A DNA stretch of 64,000 nucleotides from Notamacropus eugenii (GCF_028372415.1 NC_092872.1:519126224-519190223); one strand, 5' to 3'; positions 11,286 to 22,285 are shown, numbered from the stretch's first letter. The notes: generated by a model not told the origin, from the letters alone. Made by a program: numbers and translations.

Positions 11286-11389
11286 AAGAATGGAGTGTCC
11301 CCTCTGCCAGGTACTTGGAGGCTTACAAAGAAAAAAGGCTGAGTCAGAGTATGTAGCTAGAAGGAGTTTTGGAGATCAACTGGGGTAGC

Positions 11390-11570
11390 ACGAGTTGATG
11401 CATAAGCTCATAGGATTCAGCGCTACCAGGGATCTCAGAAATGATTCAATGTATAGAGAAGGAAACCAGAGAAGGGCAGTAAGTGTGACAAGGTCACACA
11501 GCTAGCACATAGCAGAGTCAGGATCTGGACCAATATTTTCTGACTCTAAGTTTTACACTGAATTCAGCAT
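11390..11570 (-). repeat. MIR3/Ther-2-type SINE, antisense
   Basis: Words: aggattcagcgctaccagggatc, gagaaggaaaccagagaaggg, ggtcacacagctagcacat. Confidence 0.75.
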
Positions 11571-11800
11571 ACATTTATTAAGCACTTACTGCAAGCAGAA
11601 CAATGTGCTTGGCACTGAGGGAGATACAGAGTTCAAAAGATGGCTTCTGATCTCAAGCAAATTATCTTCTAATGGGTGGATAAGATATGGATACAAATTA
11701 ACACAGAATGTTATATGATAAATACATTTTAAAAAGATAAACCAAGGTACTTTTGAGGTCTCAGAGGAAAGGTTGTACAAGATCAGGCAAGCTTCACGGA
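11570..11800 (-). repeat. L2 3' end, antisense
   Basis: Words: ttcagcatacatttattaagcacttactg, tgtgcttggcactgagggagataca, tggcttctgatctcaagcaaatt. Confidence 0.75.
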
Positions 11801-11804
11801 TATC

Positions 11805-11985
11805 ATTGCTCAGTCGTTTTTCAGTCCTGACTCTTCCTGATCCCCTCTGAGGGTTTTCTTGGCAGAGATACTAGAATGATTGCTCATTTCCTTCTCCAGA
11901 TTTCAAACAAGGTTAAGTGACTTGCCCAAGGTCACACAGCTAGTAATACAGAGGAGCAGGGTTTAAATCCTGATTCTGCCACCTA
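11805..11985 (-). repeat. Mar-1-type SINE, antisense, 5' part missing
   Basis: RTE-like tail (attgctcagtcgtttttcag) and CORE (gttaagtgacttgcccaagg, tcacacagctagtaata) are present. The tRNA-like head is replaced by 'tctgccacctactctcagg'. Confidence 0.75.
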
Positions 11986-12099
11986 CTCTCAGGTATATCA
12001 CTTCATCGGTCTGATCCAGTTTCCTGCAAAATGATAGGGTTGTCCTCCATGCCCAGTTCAAAATCTAGAAGCCTATGATACCCTACTAAAATAAGGTTT

Positions 12100-13330
12100 A
12101 AAATGCAGGGTGTGGAGAGAGAGGAAATGTAAAAAGTCTGGAAAGGTGGCCTTCCAAAAAAAGATACCCCCTCCCAATTACTCACCCCAAACCTCCCATG
12201 CCCACTCCCTAGAGGTCCCTGAACTCCACAGTTCACTTGACCTTTGCATGTATATTGGTGAAATACTTCCCATGTGGATAATTATGACAAAGTCAACCAG
12301 TGAACACGCTAATAAACTGAACAGATAGGAAAGGTGTTATTACAGCACTTACAGTCTTTTGACAGTGCCTGGCTCTGGATTTATGAAACCATAAAAGAAA
12401 GCTAGCATGGGCTGAAGCTATAAATTCCTTAAAAAGTTCAAGGAGGGGCCCAGCTTCCCCCCAGAGGCCAAAATTTCCAGGGCTGGGATTCTGGGCTCTG
12501 CTCACATCAGGAGAGGCCTACCCAGGTACACAGGTCTGCCATCCCCTCCCCCCTCCAGGTGAGGCTGGAACCCTGCCCTTTCCCAGGAGGAGAAAAAACC
12601 AACAGAACATAAAGTTCACCTGACACGAATATTTCATTACACTCAGGGGATTCTAAGTAGAACCTGTAATTTGTAAATTGTGTTTCCATCTTTATTACCC
12701 AGAAATTGAACCACCACTGTGCTCCTCTTTCACCTGGCATTTATTTTTAGTCCTGGGGGTCAGGGAGAGGACTTTAATTGCCTGCTCCAACCCAGTGAGG
12801 GGAATTATCGCTTTCCATAGCCCAGATCATTTATCTCACATGCAACTAATATTTGGAGCCCAGGAATGGAGATTGGACCATCATCTCCAGGCTTTATAAC
12901 CCAGGACCAGAACGGGCAGCATCCTTCAGTGTCAGCCTTATAGGCCGAATCACCTTTTTATCCACCCAGATGGAGTGTGATGTGCAACTCAGCTATTGAG
13001 CACAATCCATTTGGATCCATAAAATCCCCTAGTCCAGGTTATTTCATTTGGAATTGTCCTGCCAGACACCACCACCTGCTGATTCACAAAGCTGGCCTCC
13101 TGGGCAATTAGGAATGTAGTTTCATTTTCCTGTTGTTTGGCGGGGGTGGGGTGCAATGAAAGGTCACAGAGAGGAAAGGAAGGAGATTTGAGAAGAGGAA
13201 ACACCTGGGCTCATTTCTTTTGATTTTATACAGAAAGAAAGCTAATATTGGGATGCCAAGAAATGTTCTCATGAAAGGTAGTGGCCAGTCCCACGGTATC
13301 AACACCTTTCATGACATCCTCTCCATGTAT
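12100..13330. promoter_or_regulatory. long repeat-free block, candidate conserved non-coding sequence
   Basis: About 1.2 kb without a recognised repeat. Sub-blocks 12330-12480 and 12600-13090 have the mixed composition and AT-core words (taatttgtaaattgtg, aggactttaattgcctg, tttcattacactcagg) typical of conserved elements. Short open frames occur on both strands and none has a recognisable domain. Confidence 0.4.
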
Positions 13331-13369
13331 ACGGGCTAAAAAGAAGATTTGAACTTCCAAGTTTTGGCT

Positions 13370-13665
13370 TGGATTTAATTCTTGTGTGTTTGCACAAATC
13401 CCTTCCATTCTCTAGGTCCTGTTCTCTTTCCCTGTAAAATGAAGACATTGGACCACATGATCCCTAAGACTCCTCCTAGTCTGACATTCTGTGTTCTAAG
13501 TCCCCTCCTAGCTCTGACACTCTGTGTTCCAAGTCCCTTCCCAGCTCTGACATTGTAATCTAAGGTCCTTCCCAGCTCTGACAGTTGGTGTTGTAAGTTC
13601 CCTCCATCTCTGACATTCCGTGTTCTGTATTCTAAGATCCCTTTCAGCCTTATGAAGCCTGTGGT
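13370..13665 (+). repeat. MIR3/Ther-2-type SINE with tail expanded into a minisatellite
   Basis: After a normal L3-type junction (gacattggaccacatgatccc) the tail unit 'cctcctagctctgacactctgtgttccaagt' is repeated about five to six times with a period near 33 bases (13460-13660). The same unit is expanded at 24680-25010 and briefly at 27710-27800. Confidence 0.8.
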
Positions 13666-13990
13666 TTACTCAGTGCCTACCTAGTTGCAGTCAATGTCTC
13701 TGAACGTCTTTGAAAATGAAAGACCAACAACTTAGTTGCAGAGCAACAGGATTGGTTTACGTTAATATTAAAATACATTTATCAAAGTCTTTAGGCAATT
13801 GTTTCAACTCCATTCATTTTAACAAAGATTTCCTTATTGCTGACTATTGTTTCCAAAAAAGAAAGGGAATACAACAGATTCTCACTCCTCTAACAGGAAT
13901 GAGGGACAGGAGGGTTTATAATGGGAGGAACCACATGGACCCCTCCCCATGTCTGCCCGTGGTTGGCTCATTTGACAGTAATAGAAAACC
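13666..13990. other. unassigned, repeat-free
   Basis: AT-rich, no repeat words. One + strand open frame (13710-14003) without family likeness. It could be conserved non-coding sequence. Confidence 0.35.
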
Positions 13991-14400
13991 TATGGCCCGT
14001 TAGCATTCCACTCACTTCTTATGTACTTTGATCAGGTGCAGACTAGTATGTAGGACACTCTTCAGCTACCTTTCCTCACCCTGGAAAGAGTATAAGCTCT
14101 TTGAGAGCAAACTGCTTTGTTTTTATTAAAGAGTTTAAAAGGACTATCGTAGCCCAGTGTGAACCAGTGCACGGCACATAATAGGGACATCAATATTTGT
14201 GGATTTGAATTGAGATGCAGTGATAAAGGGATTGCACTGTACTTGCTCACTAGCTCCACGACCTTGGACAAATCACTTTCCTTCATCAACAGAATGAAGA
14301 GAATAATCTTTCTACTCCTATCTCTCCAGGGATGAAATCACGTAAATGAATATAATGTGCTTTTGTAAATCTTAAAGCACTACAGAAATATCAGCTATCA
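13990..14400 (+). repeat. L2 3' end followed by MIR
   Basis: 13990-14205: 'agtataagctctttgagagcaaactgctttg' and 'gcacggcacataatagggacatcaatattt', a diverged L2 end. 14210-14400: MIR (cactagctccacgaccttgga ... tcttaaagcactacagaaa). Confidence 0.6.
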
Positions 14401-14439
14401 TTATTGGCAGGGAGAAAATCCTAAAAGCTGGAGGAATGT

Positions 14440-14665
14440 CATTTCCTCATAGATCATAGGATTTTGACTGTTTAGGGACCACAGAGATCATCTAGTCAGA
14501 CCCTTTCATTTTATAGGTTAGGACACAGGGGAGCCTGGTCAGAGCATAGAGTATATAGGGAATGATTTTTCTGGCATCTTCTGGGTAAGAAGTTGCCAAG
14601 TTGGTATTCAAGCAAAGTTCTTCAGAGTTCCAAGGGCAATGTTCTTTCTATTGTACCACATAGGC
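14440..14665 (-). repeat. MIR3/Ther-2-type SINE, antisense, diverged
   Basis: Tail first (catagatcataggattttgac, gagatcatctagtcagaccc), then a degenerate CORE and head (aatgttctttctattgtacca). Confidence 0.65.
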
Positions 14666-14689
14666 TCCAGATAGATAGAAACTGATCGA

Positions 14690-15005
14690 TCAAACTCTCT
14701 TCTAAAAGTCCATGGAAATTCCCCACAAGCAGGTGGAATGGGGCTTAAGAACTCCTCCTCCATCCAGAGTCCCCAGATACTGAGTATGAACTATCTCCTC
14801 CACCTACAATACCTGCTGCCTCTTGAAATTGATGGTTTCCAATATTGTCCCTGCATCCTTCTAGAAAAGTCTATTCATTGATAAGTATAATGAGTTTCTC
14901 CTGAGGTATAGACTCTGTCCCAACTGTTAATCTTTTCAGAGAAAAGGTCTGTTCTTCTATTATAAGGGGAGTTGCAATAGGACGTCCCATGATGGTCTCC
15001 AGAGC
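14690..15005. other. unassigned, possible old L3/CR1 fragment
   Basis: Only scattered resemblance to the antisense L3/CR1 3' region. Too weak to assign. No gene signal. Confidence 0.3.
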
Positions 15006-15019
15006 ACTTTTTTTTTTTT

Positions 15020-15640
15020 AGGTAACTGGAGTTAAGTGACTTGTCCAGTCACCTTTATGACCTCCTGCAAATCACCTAACCACTCTGGGTCTCAGTTTTC
15101 TCTTCTGTAAAAAGAGGGGTTTGTACTAAATGATCTCTAAGGACCCTTCCAGAAGTATTTAGTGACACAGAGGCTACAGTACTGGGCCTGGAGTCAGGAA
15201 GATCTGAATTCATATCCAAACTCAAACACTTAGTAGCTGTGTGACCCTGGACAAGTCACTGAACCTTTGTTTGCCTCAGATTTCTCAACTGTAAAATGGG
15301 AATAATAACAACTCTTATCTCAAAAGGGTTGTTCTGAGGATCAGTTAAGATAACATTTGTAAATTGCACTAAGCCCTTAGCACTCTACCTGGCATATAAT
15401 AAATACTACATAATGATTATTTCTTTCCATGCTTCCTTTCCATCCCTAAATCCCTTGAAAGCCCTTAGGCTCACTCACTAATTTACTGTGTGATTTTGGG
15501 CAAGTCATCATTTTTTTCTGAACCTCAGATTGATTCCTCTACTGACAAATAAGGATATTGGGCTAGAAAATCTGTAAATTTTCTCCTCAAGTTAAAAAAT
15601 TGTTGTGGTCCAGTAATTACATGGCTCCTTCTCCCTTCTA
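15020..15640 (+). repeat. run of three CORE-SINEs
   Basis: 15020-15160 MIR3-type (tctcagttttctcttctgta, tactaaatgatctctaagga). 15161-15425 a MIR with Mar-1-like head (gacacagaggctacagtact, gtagctgtgtgaccctgg, ggcatataataaatac). 15470-15640 MIR3-type, diverged. Confidence 0.75.
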
Positions 15641-15839
15641 TTGTGACCTGTTGGCAGGAAAATAACCTGGTAAGTTGTCCTGCTGCCAAACTAGAGAGAG
15701 TTTCCTGGCATGAGACAAATTTGAACATGCCCACAAAGATACACGGGACCAGCCAACTATCAATTGTACTGATTTGCAAGTATACGCCATGCTGGAAAAG
15801 TTGGTGCCTTCAATAAGGCTGTTATAAAGCTATCAGCAA

Positions 15840-16050
15840 TTATAATATGAATTAACATCTATATTGCACTTTAAGGTCTCAAAATCACTTTACAAATATT
15901 ATCTCATTTATCCTCACCACCATTTTACAGTTGAGGAAACTGAAGCAGTTCAGTGACTTGTTTAGGGTCATACAGCTAGTTAATGCCTGAGTAATATTCA
16001 AATTCAGGTACTGCTGACTCCTAGTCCAGTGCTCTATCCACTATGATTCG
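15840..16050 (-). repeat. MIR, antisense
   Basis: Words: ttaacatctatattgcacttt, attttacagttgaggaaactg, gtcatacagctagttaatg, gtgctctatccactatg. Confidence 0.85.
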
Positions 16051-16114
16051 TAGAAACACATGGGATTCCTTCCATTCCTCATCAGAGATCAACCAGGTGT
16101 GAGATCAGAGGCAC

Positions 16115-16167
16115 TTCATTCATTCATTCATTCATTCATTCATTCATTCATTCATTCATTCATTCAT
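16115..16167 (+). repeat. (ATTC)n microsatellite
   Basis: About thirteen uninterrupted copies of the 4-base unit, followed by an antisense L2-like start (gaagcattaggcacctacta). The array probably grew from the 'attcattcaa' words at the L2 end. Confidence 0.95.
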
Positions 16168-16280
16168 GAAGCATTAGGCACCTACTATTTGCAGAGCATT
16201 ATGCTTCACATTAAGAAGGATAATAAAATAACATAACATTTCTGTAGCACTCTGAAATTGACGTAGCTCTTCTCTCCCAA

Positions 16281-16555
16281 TAAATTTTTTGCTTTTTTAT
16301 TTTTTATTTGTATTTTCATTATGAACTGAATCATCAACAAACACAAATATTTCAATATGAAAAGAATAACAAAAAAGGATTGCATATATGAAACTGTGAA
16401 CTTCTATTATATATAATTTTTAAGAAGTGCATATTAAATATAACAAGATCATAACAAGTTACCTTTTGGCATTCTCTTCAGAATCTTTTTTCTTCTGTGA
16501 TTATAATGTTTTATTGGTGTAATTTTCCTTGGGTCTTTTTGCATCTATTATTATA
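16281..16555. mobile_element. AT-rich insert within MIR, LINE-like
   Basis: Very AT-rich, without MIR words, and it cleanly separates two MIR halves. It resembles L1 3' non-coding sequence in composition only. Family not determined. Confidence 0.4.
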
Positions 16556-16619
16556 GAATCAGAGATAAGTACTATATTATTAACCCCATTTTATAGTTGA
16601 GGAAAGTGAGACCCAATGG

Positions 16620-16797
16620 ACATAGTAAAAGAACATTAAATTCAGAGCTAGTAAATGTGGGTTCAAATCCTAGCTCTGAGTCCCTGGGCAAGCCATTTGA
16701 ATTTTTTTAGGTCTCAGTTTATTCATCTGTAGTATAATGGGATGGGGGGGGGGCGGGGGTAGGAGTTGTTTCTGCTCTAAATTCTAAGATTCTAGGT
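16620..16797 (+). repeat. MIR3/Ther-2-type SINE nested in MIR
   Basis: Words: gtgggttcaaatcctagctct, aggtctcagtttattcatct, tctgctctaaattctaagattctagg. A poly-G stretch with one C (16745-16757) lies near its 3' end. Confidence 0.75.
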
Positions 16798-17019
16798 GAC
16801 TTGCCCAAGATCATATAACTAAGAAGTACCTGAGTAAAGATTTAAACCTAGGTCTTTTGCCACTAAATCCATATTCTTTATACTCTCTGTTTATACTATA
16901 ATAGTAATAATGGTTTGTGTACTGTAGTGTTTTGTAATCAATAGTCTTACATTTCTGTAAGTATTTTACTTACATTCTGGCTATCAGATTTATGTCCCCC
17001 ATATCATAACCCTGGATTT

Positions 17020-17445
17020 TGTCCCCAGGACCGCCTTAGGCTCCAATACTTGTCCTGTTCTGCCTCACCTAGCCCAGAGACAGGCCTCCAGGTCCTTCCT
17101 GGCCACCGTTTCCAAACACCATGCCATATTCCCACACACACTCTTTCCAGATCCCCTATTAGAATATAAGCTTACTGAGGGCAGAGACTGTTTGCTTTGT
17201 AGTATTTCTAGCCCAGTACTGGGAGCGTCCCATAGTAGAGAGTCTAATAAGTGGCCTGTCATATCAGTCAGTCTTCACAACAACTCTGTGAAGTAGGCAG
17301 TACAAATATCATCCCCATTTCACAGGGGAGCATCTTATAGATGCTTAGGGGAAGTGACTTGCTCAATGTCACACAGGTACCAAACATCAGAGCCAGGATT
17401 TGAACCCAGATTGCCTAAATTCAAATCAATGGTCTTTATACTAGT
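17020..17445. repeat. L2 3' end (sense) then MIR (antisense)
   Basis: 17020-17262: 'agaatataagcttactgagggcagagactg' and 'agcccagtactgggagcg' mark a diverged L2 end. 17263-17445: antisense MIR (aacaactctgtgaagtaggc, cagagccaggatttgaaccca). Confidence 0.7.
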
Positions 17446-17449
17446 GCAG

Positions 17450-17610
17450 TGAGTAGAAAAAAATACACATACACACATACTATATTATATTGTACTGTAT
17501 TACACTGTATCACACTATTACATTGTATTACATTGTATTATATGGTTTGTATTATACTGATTATACACATACATATATATACATATACATATATATATAC
17601 CTGTCTGGAT
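17450..17610. repeat. TA/CA-rich low-complexity tract
   Basis: Imperfect tandem variants of 'attgtattac' followed by alternating 'atacatatat'. It opens several meaningless frames. Confidence 0.9.
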
Positions 17611-18000
17611 TGTGATGTCCCTTTTTTTTTTAATAATTCAAAAAACCACTACTATAATTGTGAACCACACCCTTAGACAGAACTGAAATTCTCTGATATA
17701 CTGTCAATAAAGATGAGTTTTAAGATATGTTTTACTTTATTGTGACAAGGGATTAGTGCCCATAAAAACCCCATCCCTCTTTTCCCCCAGTCTATGACAT
17801 TTGACGATTCAGTAATTTCATTCCTGCAAATGACATCTTTTTTAAAATTCAGATGCCCTTCAATAGAGGCAGCGCTTTCAGGCAAACTCACATGAACACA
17901 AACACGTGGCACCCAGGGTAATTCATGAGAGGAGTGCTGAGTATAGTGCGCTATTTATGTGATTTCTAGCCATCCTCTTCTCATGAAGAATGAAGTCTGC
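17611..18000. other. unassigned, repeat-free
   Basis: No recognised element. Non-coding in appearance. Confidence 0.35.
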
Positions 18001-18300
18001 AAGTCCTCAGAAAGTGATGTGGTGTAGGGTAGAGAACCTGAGCTTAGATATCAGTCCCACTTCTTACAGTATGGTCAGCCACAATCATAGAACTTCCCAT
18101 TAGACTCCTTGAAAGAAGAGACTGTCTTTTGCTTTTCTTTGTATCCCCAGCACTTAGCACTTAGTCCCTGGTCCATAATAGATATTTACTAAATTCTTAA
18201 CAAAAATTGATTGAATAGGATTCAATCTCCTCCTCTGTAAAATAACAGGATCCAACCTTACTATCTCTAAGGTTACTTCCATGTCTGGTATCCTCTCTTC
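18000..18300 (+). repeat. MIR3-type SINE carrying an internal L2-like end
   Basis: The SINE head lies at 18010-18082. 'tccttgaaagaagagactgtc ... cagcacttagcacttagtcc' (18100-18210) is an L2 end. The SINE tail resumes at 18220 (caatctcctcctctgtaaaata ... taaggttacttccatgtc). Confidence 0.6.
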
Positions 18301-18390
18301 ATGTTAATTGAACTCCAACAACCAAGACAAAAACTAGCCTAGAAGAAAATTAAATGGGAGGCAACACTAGGGTGGGATCAGAAGTAATGG

Positions 18391-18649
18391 TTTTTTAAAT
18401 AATATTTTCTTTTTTTTCCCCAATTACTTGTTAAAACAATTTTTTAACATTTGTTTATTTTTTAAGTTTTGAATTCCAAATTCTATGCTTCCCTCTCTCT
18501 TTCACCTCCCCTCTTCCTTACAATAGTAAGCAATCAGATATAGGTTATGAATATACAATGATGTAAAACATTTCCATATTAGTAATTTTGTAAGAGAATC
18601 CAGAAAGGAAGGAAGAAAGAAAAGAAGGAAGGAAAGAAGGAAGGAAGGA

Positions 18650-18736
<87 letters not shown>

Positions 18737-19195
18737 AAAGGAAAGAAAGAAAAAGAAAGGAAGGAAGGAAGGAAGAAGGAAAAAGAAAGAAAGAAAGAAA
18801 AAGAAAGGAAGGAAGGAAGGAAGAAAAAGAAAAAAAGAAAGAAGGAAAGAAAGAAAGAAAGAACAAGTGAAATATAGCATGCTTCAGTCTGTATTCAGAC
18901 AACATCCCTTCTTTCTGTGGAGGCAGATAGGATACTTCATCATTAGTCCTTTGGGATGGCTTTGGATCATTGTATTGCTGAGAAGAGCTTACTCATTCAC
19001 AGTTCTTCATCATACAGTGTTGCTGTTACTGCGTACAATGTCCTCCTGGTTCTGCTCGCTTCACTTTGCATCAGTTCATGTAAGTCTTTCCATGTTTTTC
19101 TGAAATCATCCTGCTCATCATTTCTTATAGCACAATAACATTCCATCACAATAATATACCACAACTCATTTAGCCATTCCCCAACTGATGGGTTT
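18391..19195 (-). repeat. L1 3' end, 5'-truncated, with internal purine array
   Basis: Poly-T start, then on the minus strand the same 3' region as at 32963-33650: 'cagacaacatcccttctttctgtgg', 'ctttggatcattgtattgctgag', 'tttagccattccccaactgatggg'. Lacks the reverse transcriptase. Confidence 0.85.
18601..18864 (+). repeat. (GAAA)n/(GGAA)n purine microsatellite
   Basis: About 260 bases of purine only, in blocks of GGAA, GA and GAAA. It sits exactly where the related L1 at 33165-33210 has a short A-rich stretch, so the array grew inside the L1 3' end. Two minus-strand frames of over 100 codons here are artefacts (Phe/Leu/Ser runs). Confidence 0.97.
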
Positions 19196-19339
19196 CAGAG
19201 GTGATGTTTAAATAATTAAACCACAGCTATCTTTTCTACTTCAACCATGTTTGTTAGATGTCAACCAGTCCAGGATGATAGAGAAATTAGGTAAGGCTAC
19301 CAAAGAATTTGGAGCATAAGGAGTTTTTTAATACAGATG

Positions 19340-19560
19340 TTAATTTAATGATGGCACCATCCTCATAGTTACCTAGGGTGGAAATCTTGGATTCTTCTGT
19401 GACTTCTGTGCATTCAATCTTTTATGTCTTTATATGCTTCCCATATTTTCAGTGGCTCCCTATTGTCTACAATATAAAGTCCAAACCTCTCTGTTTGTTC
19501 TTTAAGACATCTCCAATCTGGTCTCATTCTGTGTTTCTAGCCTGATCTATTAGTCCACGA
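19340..19560 (+). repeat. L2 reverse-transcriptase-end fragment
   Basis: Words 'aatcttggattcttctgtgac' and 'cagtggctccctattgtctacaatataaagtccaaacctctctg', typical of the region upstream of the L2 tail. Confidence 0.7.
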
Positions 19561-19739
19561 AATGGTAAATAATCCACATGTAAAGAGTCTCCTTAGTGGG
19601 TGAAGTCCTCTCCTATTTTGAGGTAAATGGCCCATTATCATTCCTTGTAGAACAGATCCATGGCTCTCTCGGGGCTTTGGAGGCCCACTGCTTTCCCTTT
19701 GGATTCAACCCTAACAAAGGTCATGCTTTAGACAAATTG

Positions 19740-20058
19740 GACAACTCAGAATCACAGAATTCCAGCATTGCAAGGAACCTGAACCCAGTTCAACCCATAC
19801 TGGAAGAGAAATTCCTAGTACAATACCCCCAAGTAGTCATTCAGTCTTTTCTTGAAGATCTCCAGTGAGGGTCAGGCTCCTCCATGCCAAAGTAGCCCAT
19901 CTCATTTGGGGATGGCTCTAATTGTTGGGAAGTTTTTCCCTATATCAAGGCTAGATTTAACCCTTTGCAACATATTGCTCCTTAGTCTTGCCTTCTGAGA
20001 CCACCTATAGCTCTTATCTCCTTTTCACATGGCAAATTTGCAAGTACTTGAAGGTATT
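19740..20058 (-). repeat. L3/CR1-type LINE 3' region, antisense
   Basis: Continuous match in word order: 'ccagttcaacccatactgga', 'agtcattcagtcttttcttgaagatctccagtgaggg', 'tggctctaattgttgggaagtttttcccta', 'agtacttgaaggtat'. Confidence 0.7.
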
Positions 20059-20059
20059 A

Positions 20060-21095
20060 GTTAGTTAACCACCATTTATTAAGCACCTATAATGTGCCAG
20101 GCACTGAGTGTGCTGAGTTCTGGAGATACAAAGAAAGGCAACAATCCATCCCTCCTCTCAAGGGGAATCCAATCTAGTGGGTGAGACAACAGGCAAACAA
20201 CTATGTACGAACAAGATAGACACAGAATAAATGGGGGAGGGAGCAAGCTCCAGGAGACTAATTTCAGAGAGAACCCATTAAGATTGAGGGGGCTGGGAGA
20301 AGTTTCTTGCAGAAGGTGGGCTTTGAAGGAAACTAAGAGAAAGAAACGGGGAGAGAAAGAATTTTAGGCATGGGGAAAAGCCAATGAAAAAGCACAGCCT
20401 TGGGGGAAGGAGTGTCTTATTTAAGGAACAATTAGGAGGTGAGTGTCTCTGGATCAAAGACAATGTGGAAGGAATTAAGGTTTAAGAAAACTGGAAAGGT
20501 AAGAATGGGCCAGGTTATGTAAGGGCTTTAAATGCCAGAGAATTTTATATTTGATTCCAGAGGTGATGGGGGGTCACTGGATTTTGTCGTATAGGGAAGT
20601 AATGTGGTCATTCCTGCTCTTTATGAATGTCAGTATAACAGATAAATTGGAGTGAGGAGAAACTTGAAATAAGGAAACCAAGGACCAGGTTTGGATGATG
20701 AGAGCCTGCCCCAGAGTGGTGGCAGTGTCAAGGAAACGGAAAGGATTTCTAAGACGTTTGGAAACAAGACTTGACCACTGATCGGATGTGGGAGGTGGGG
20801 AGGGGTTGAGGATGACTCCCAGGTTTCAAGACTGGGTCCTTTACAGATCAAAGGTCATTCTCCCTGACAAAGAAAGCAGAAACAAAATAATTGCTAAATA
20901 TCTCTGTTTTCCTTCTGTTCTCAGTTTTCATGTTGCATCATTTACAGGGCCTTAACAGTAACTGGAAATTAGGATGACACAGTTGGGGTGGGAGTGGGGA
21001 GGACAATGAGTGCACTTTCAGACATATTGAGTTTAAGATGTCTATGGCACATCGAGTTCAAGATGTCTAAAAGGCAGTTCACACTCCCTACTTCT
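20060..21095 (-). repeat. long antisense L2, RT region to 3' end
   Basis: Starts with the antisense 3' end (accatttattaagcacctataatgtgccaggcac), passes 'gggctttaaatgccagagaa' and 'agtggtggcagtgtcaagg', and ends with antisense of the reverse-transcriptase core (gacatattgagtttaagatgtc). Many frameshifts. A different repeat lies inside at 20848-20965. Confidence 0.75.
20848..20965 (-). repeat. fragment of a second repeat inside L2; inverted partner at 22114-22172
   Basis: The stretch 20848-20906 is the reverse complement of 22114-22172, with the first 42 bases identical and four mismatches in the last 17. The likeness continues at lower identity on both sides, so both are copies of one dispersed family in opposite orientation. 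Confidence 0.8.
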
Positions 21096-21405
21096 GAACC
21101 ATCTCAGGCTACATGTTCCCAGTTTGTTCTACTGGTTATAATATGGTACAAATTCAAGACTTTCTGGTTACTCTCCTCAGGATACATTCTGTTGTTGCTC
21201 TCCATCCTTCAGCCTTTATTCTCAAGTGTCATTGGTGATATCGTTGTCCATTGGATATGCTCTAGATATAACAGTAATGAAGAACTTTAATGATCTAGAT
21301 ATCAGCTAGAACTCTCTCTTACTGCCAAAAAGCCAAACGTCTTAACTTGCCTTAAATATGACTTCATCTTTCAAAAGGTAAAGGAATTCTGTTCTGGCTC
21401 TGATT
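21096..21405. other. unassigned, no gene signal
   Basis: No clear repeat. A + strand open frame (20988-21290) runs out of the antisense L2 and is spurious. Confidence 0.35.
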
Positions 21406-21409
21406 GTCT

Positions 21410-21610
21410 CCAATAGCAATAGCATAGAATGATGGAAAGATCATTGGTTCTGTTGTCAAAGAACCTGGGTTTGAATCTTACCACTGATACTTAGTATCTG
21501 TGTGACTTTAGGCAAGTCACTTGCTTTCCCTGGACCTCATCCATAAAATGAAGGAGCTGGACCAGATGGTCTCTTGAGGTCCCTTTCAGCTTTATATCCA
21601 TGATCTTATG
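21410..21610 (+). repeat. MIR3/Ther-2-type SINE, nearly complete
   Basis: Words: tagcatagaatgatggaaag, tgtgtgactttaggcaagtcac, gagctggaccagatggtctcttgaggtccctttcag. Confidence 0.85.
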
Positions 21611-21639
21611 AGCTTGTGCTGAGGAATGAAAAGGATAGG

Positions 21640-22285
21640 AAACGCTGAGGGAAGCAACCACTCCCTCCTGGAGTTTGTGTTGGAGAAAGAGAGGACAGTT
21701 GGGTGTAGATCTTAGTGGAGCAGATTTTAAAAGATTTAGAGCAAGGACAGGTAGGATGAAAATCACTCAGGGTAAGTCAGATGAGGAGAGATGGGAAGCT
21801 TTCAAGAATGACACACAAAAGCAATCAGTTTTGAGGAAAAAGAAAAACAAGAAATATTGACACACAGAAAACTTACCCTAGATGTATACAGAAAATGGAA
21901 TCAAGGGAAGATAATTTAGGGTGAATACAAAAGCATAGCACAATACTGTAAGAATAGATTCAGGGGAACTAAAGCTCAGCATGAGTGAGATCAGGAAAAT
22001 GAAGAGCCACAGAATTGGGGAGGGGAGCAAGGGTTAGCTACATCAGGAAGACAAAAGAAGGGATAAGACTGGGGGTGGATGGCACAATATGATGACTGAC
22101 AACAGAGGAAAAGCAGAGCTATTTAATTATTATTTTGTTTCTGCTTTCTTTGTCAGGGAGAATGACCTTTGAACTGGAAAGGATAGAAAAAAATAGCCAG
22201 TAGGGAACTGATACCCAAGATAAGTCAAAAGATAATGAGAGAGCACCCTGTCGCCACTGATAAACTCAAGTCATTATATATTCTG
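21640..22285 (+). repeat. dispersed LINE-like repeat, possibly L3/CR1 5' part
   Basis: About 640 bases, purine-rich, ending '...gaaagaaaatagccag ... agataagtcaaaagataatgagagagcacc'-like words. Its 22114-22172 part is repeated inverted at 20848-20906. No open frame. Assignment to L3/CR1 is from memory of the family and is weak. Confidence 0.45.

Larger units (their letters stand above)
16215..16890 (-). repeat. antisense MIR broken by two later insertions
   Basis: MIR pieces lie at about 16215-16280 (acataacatttctgtagcact), 16556-16618 (aaccccattttatagttgaggaaag) and 16797-16890 (gtgacttgcccaagatcata). Between them sit an AT-rich insert and a + strand SINE. The pieces join in the correct MIR order. 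Confidence 0.75.

Noticed and set aside
16115..16167. CRISPR-like array or regulatory repeat
   Set aside because: A simple 4-base microsatellite with no spacers, in a vertebrate genome.
18545..18905. Two minus-strand open frames of 108 and 111 codons rich in Phe, Leu and Ser
   Set aside because: They are translations of the GAAA/GGAA array; no stop codon can occur in such a repeat.
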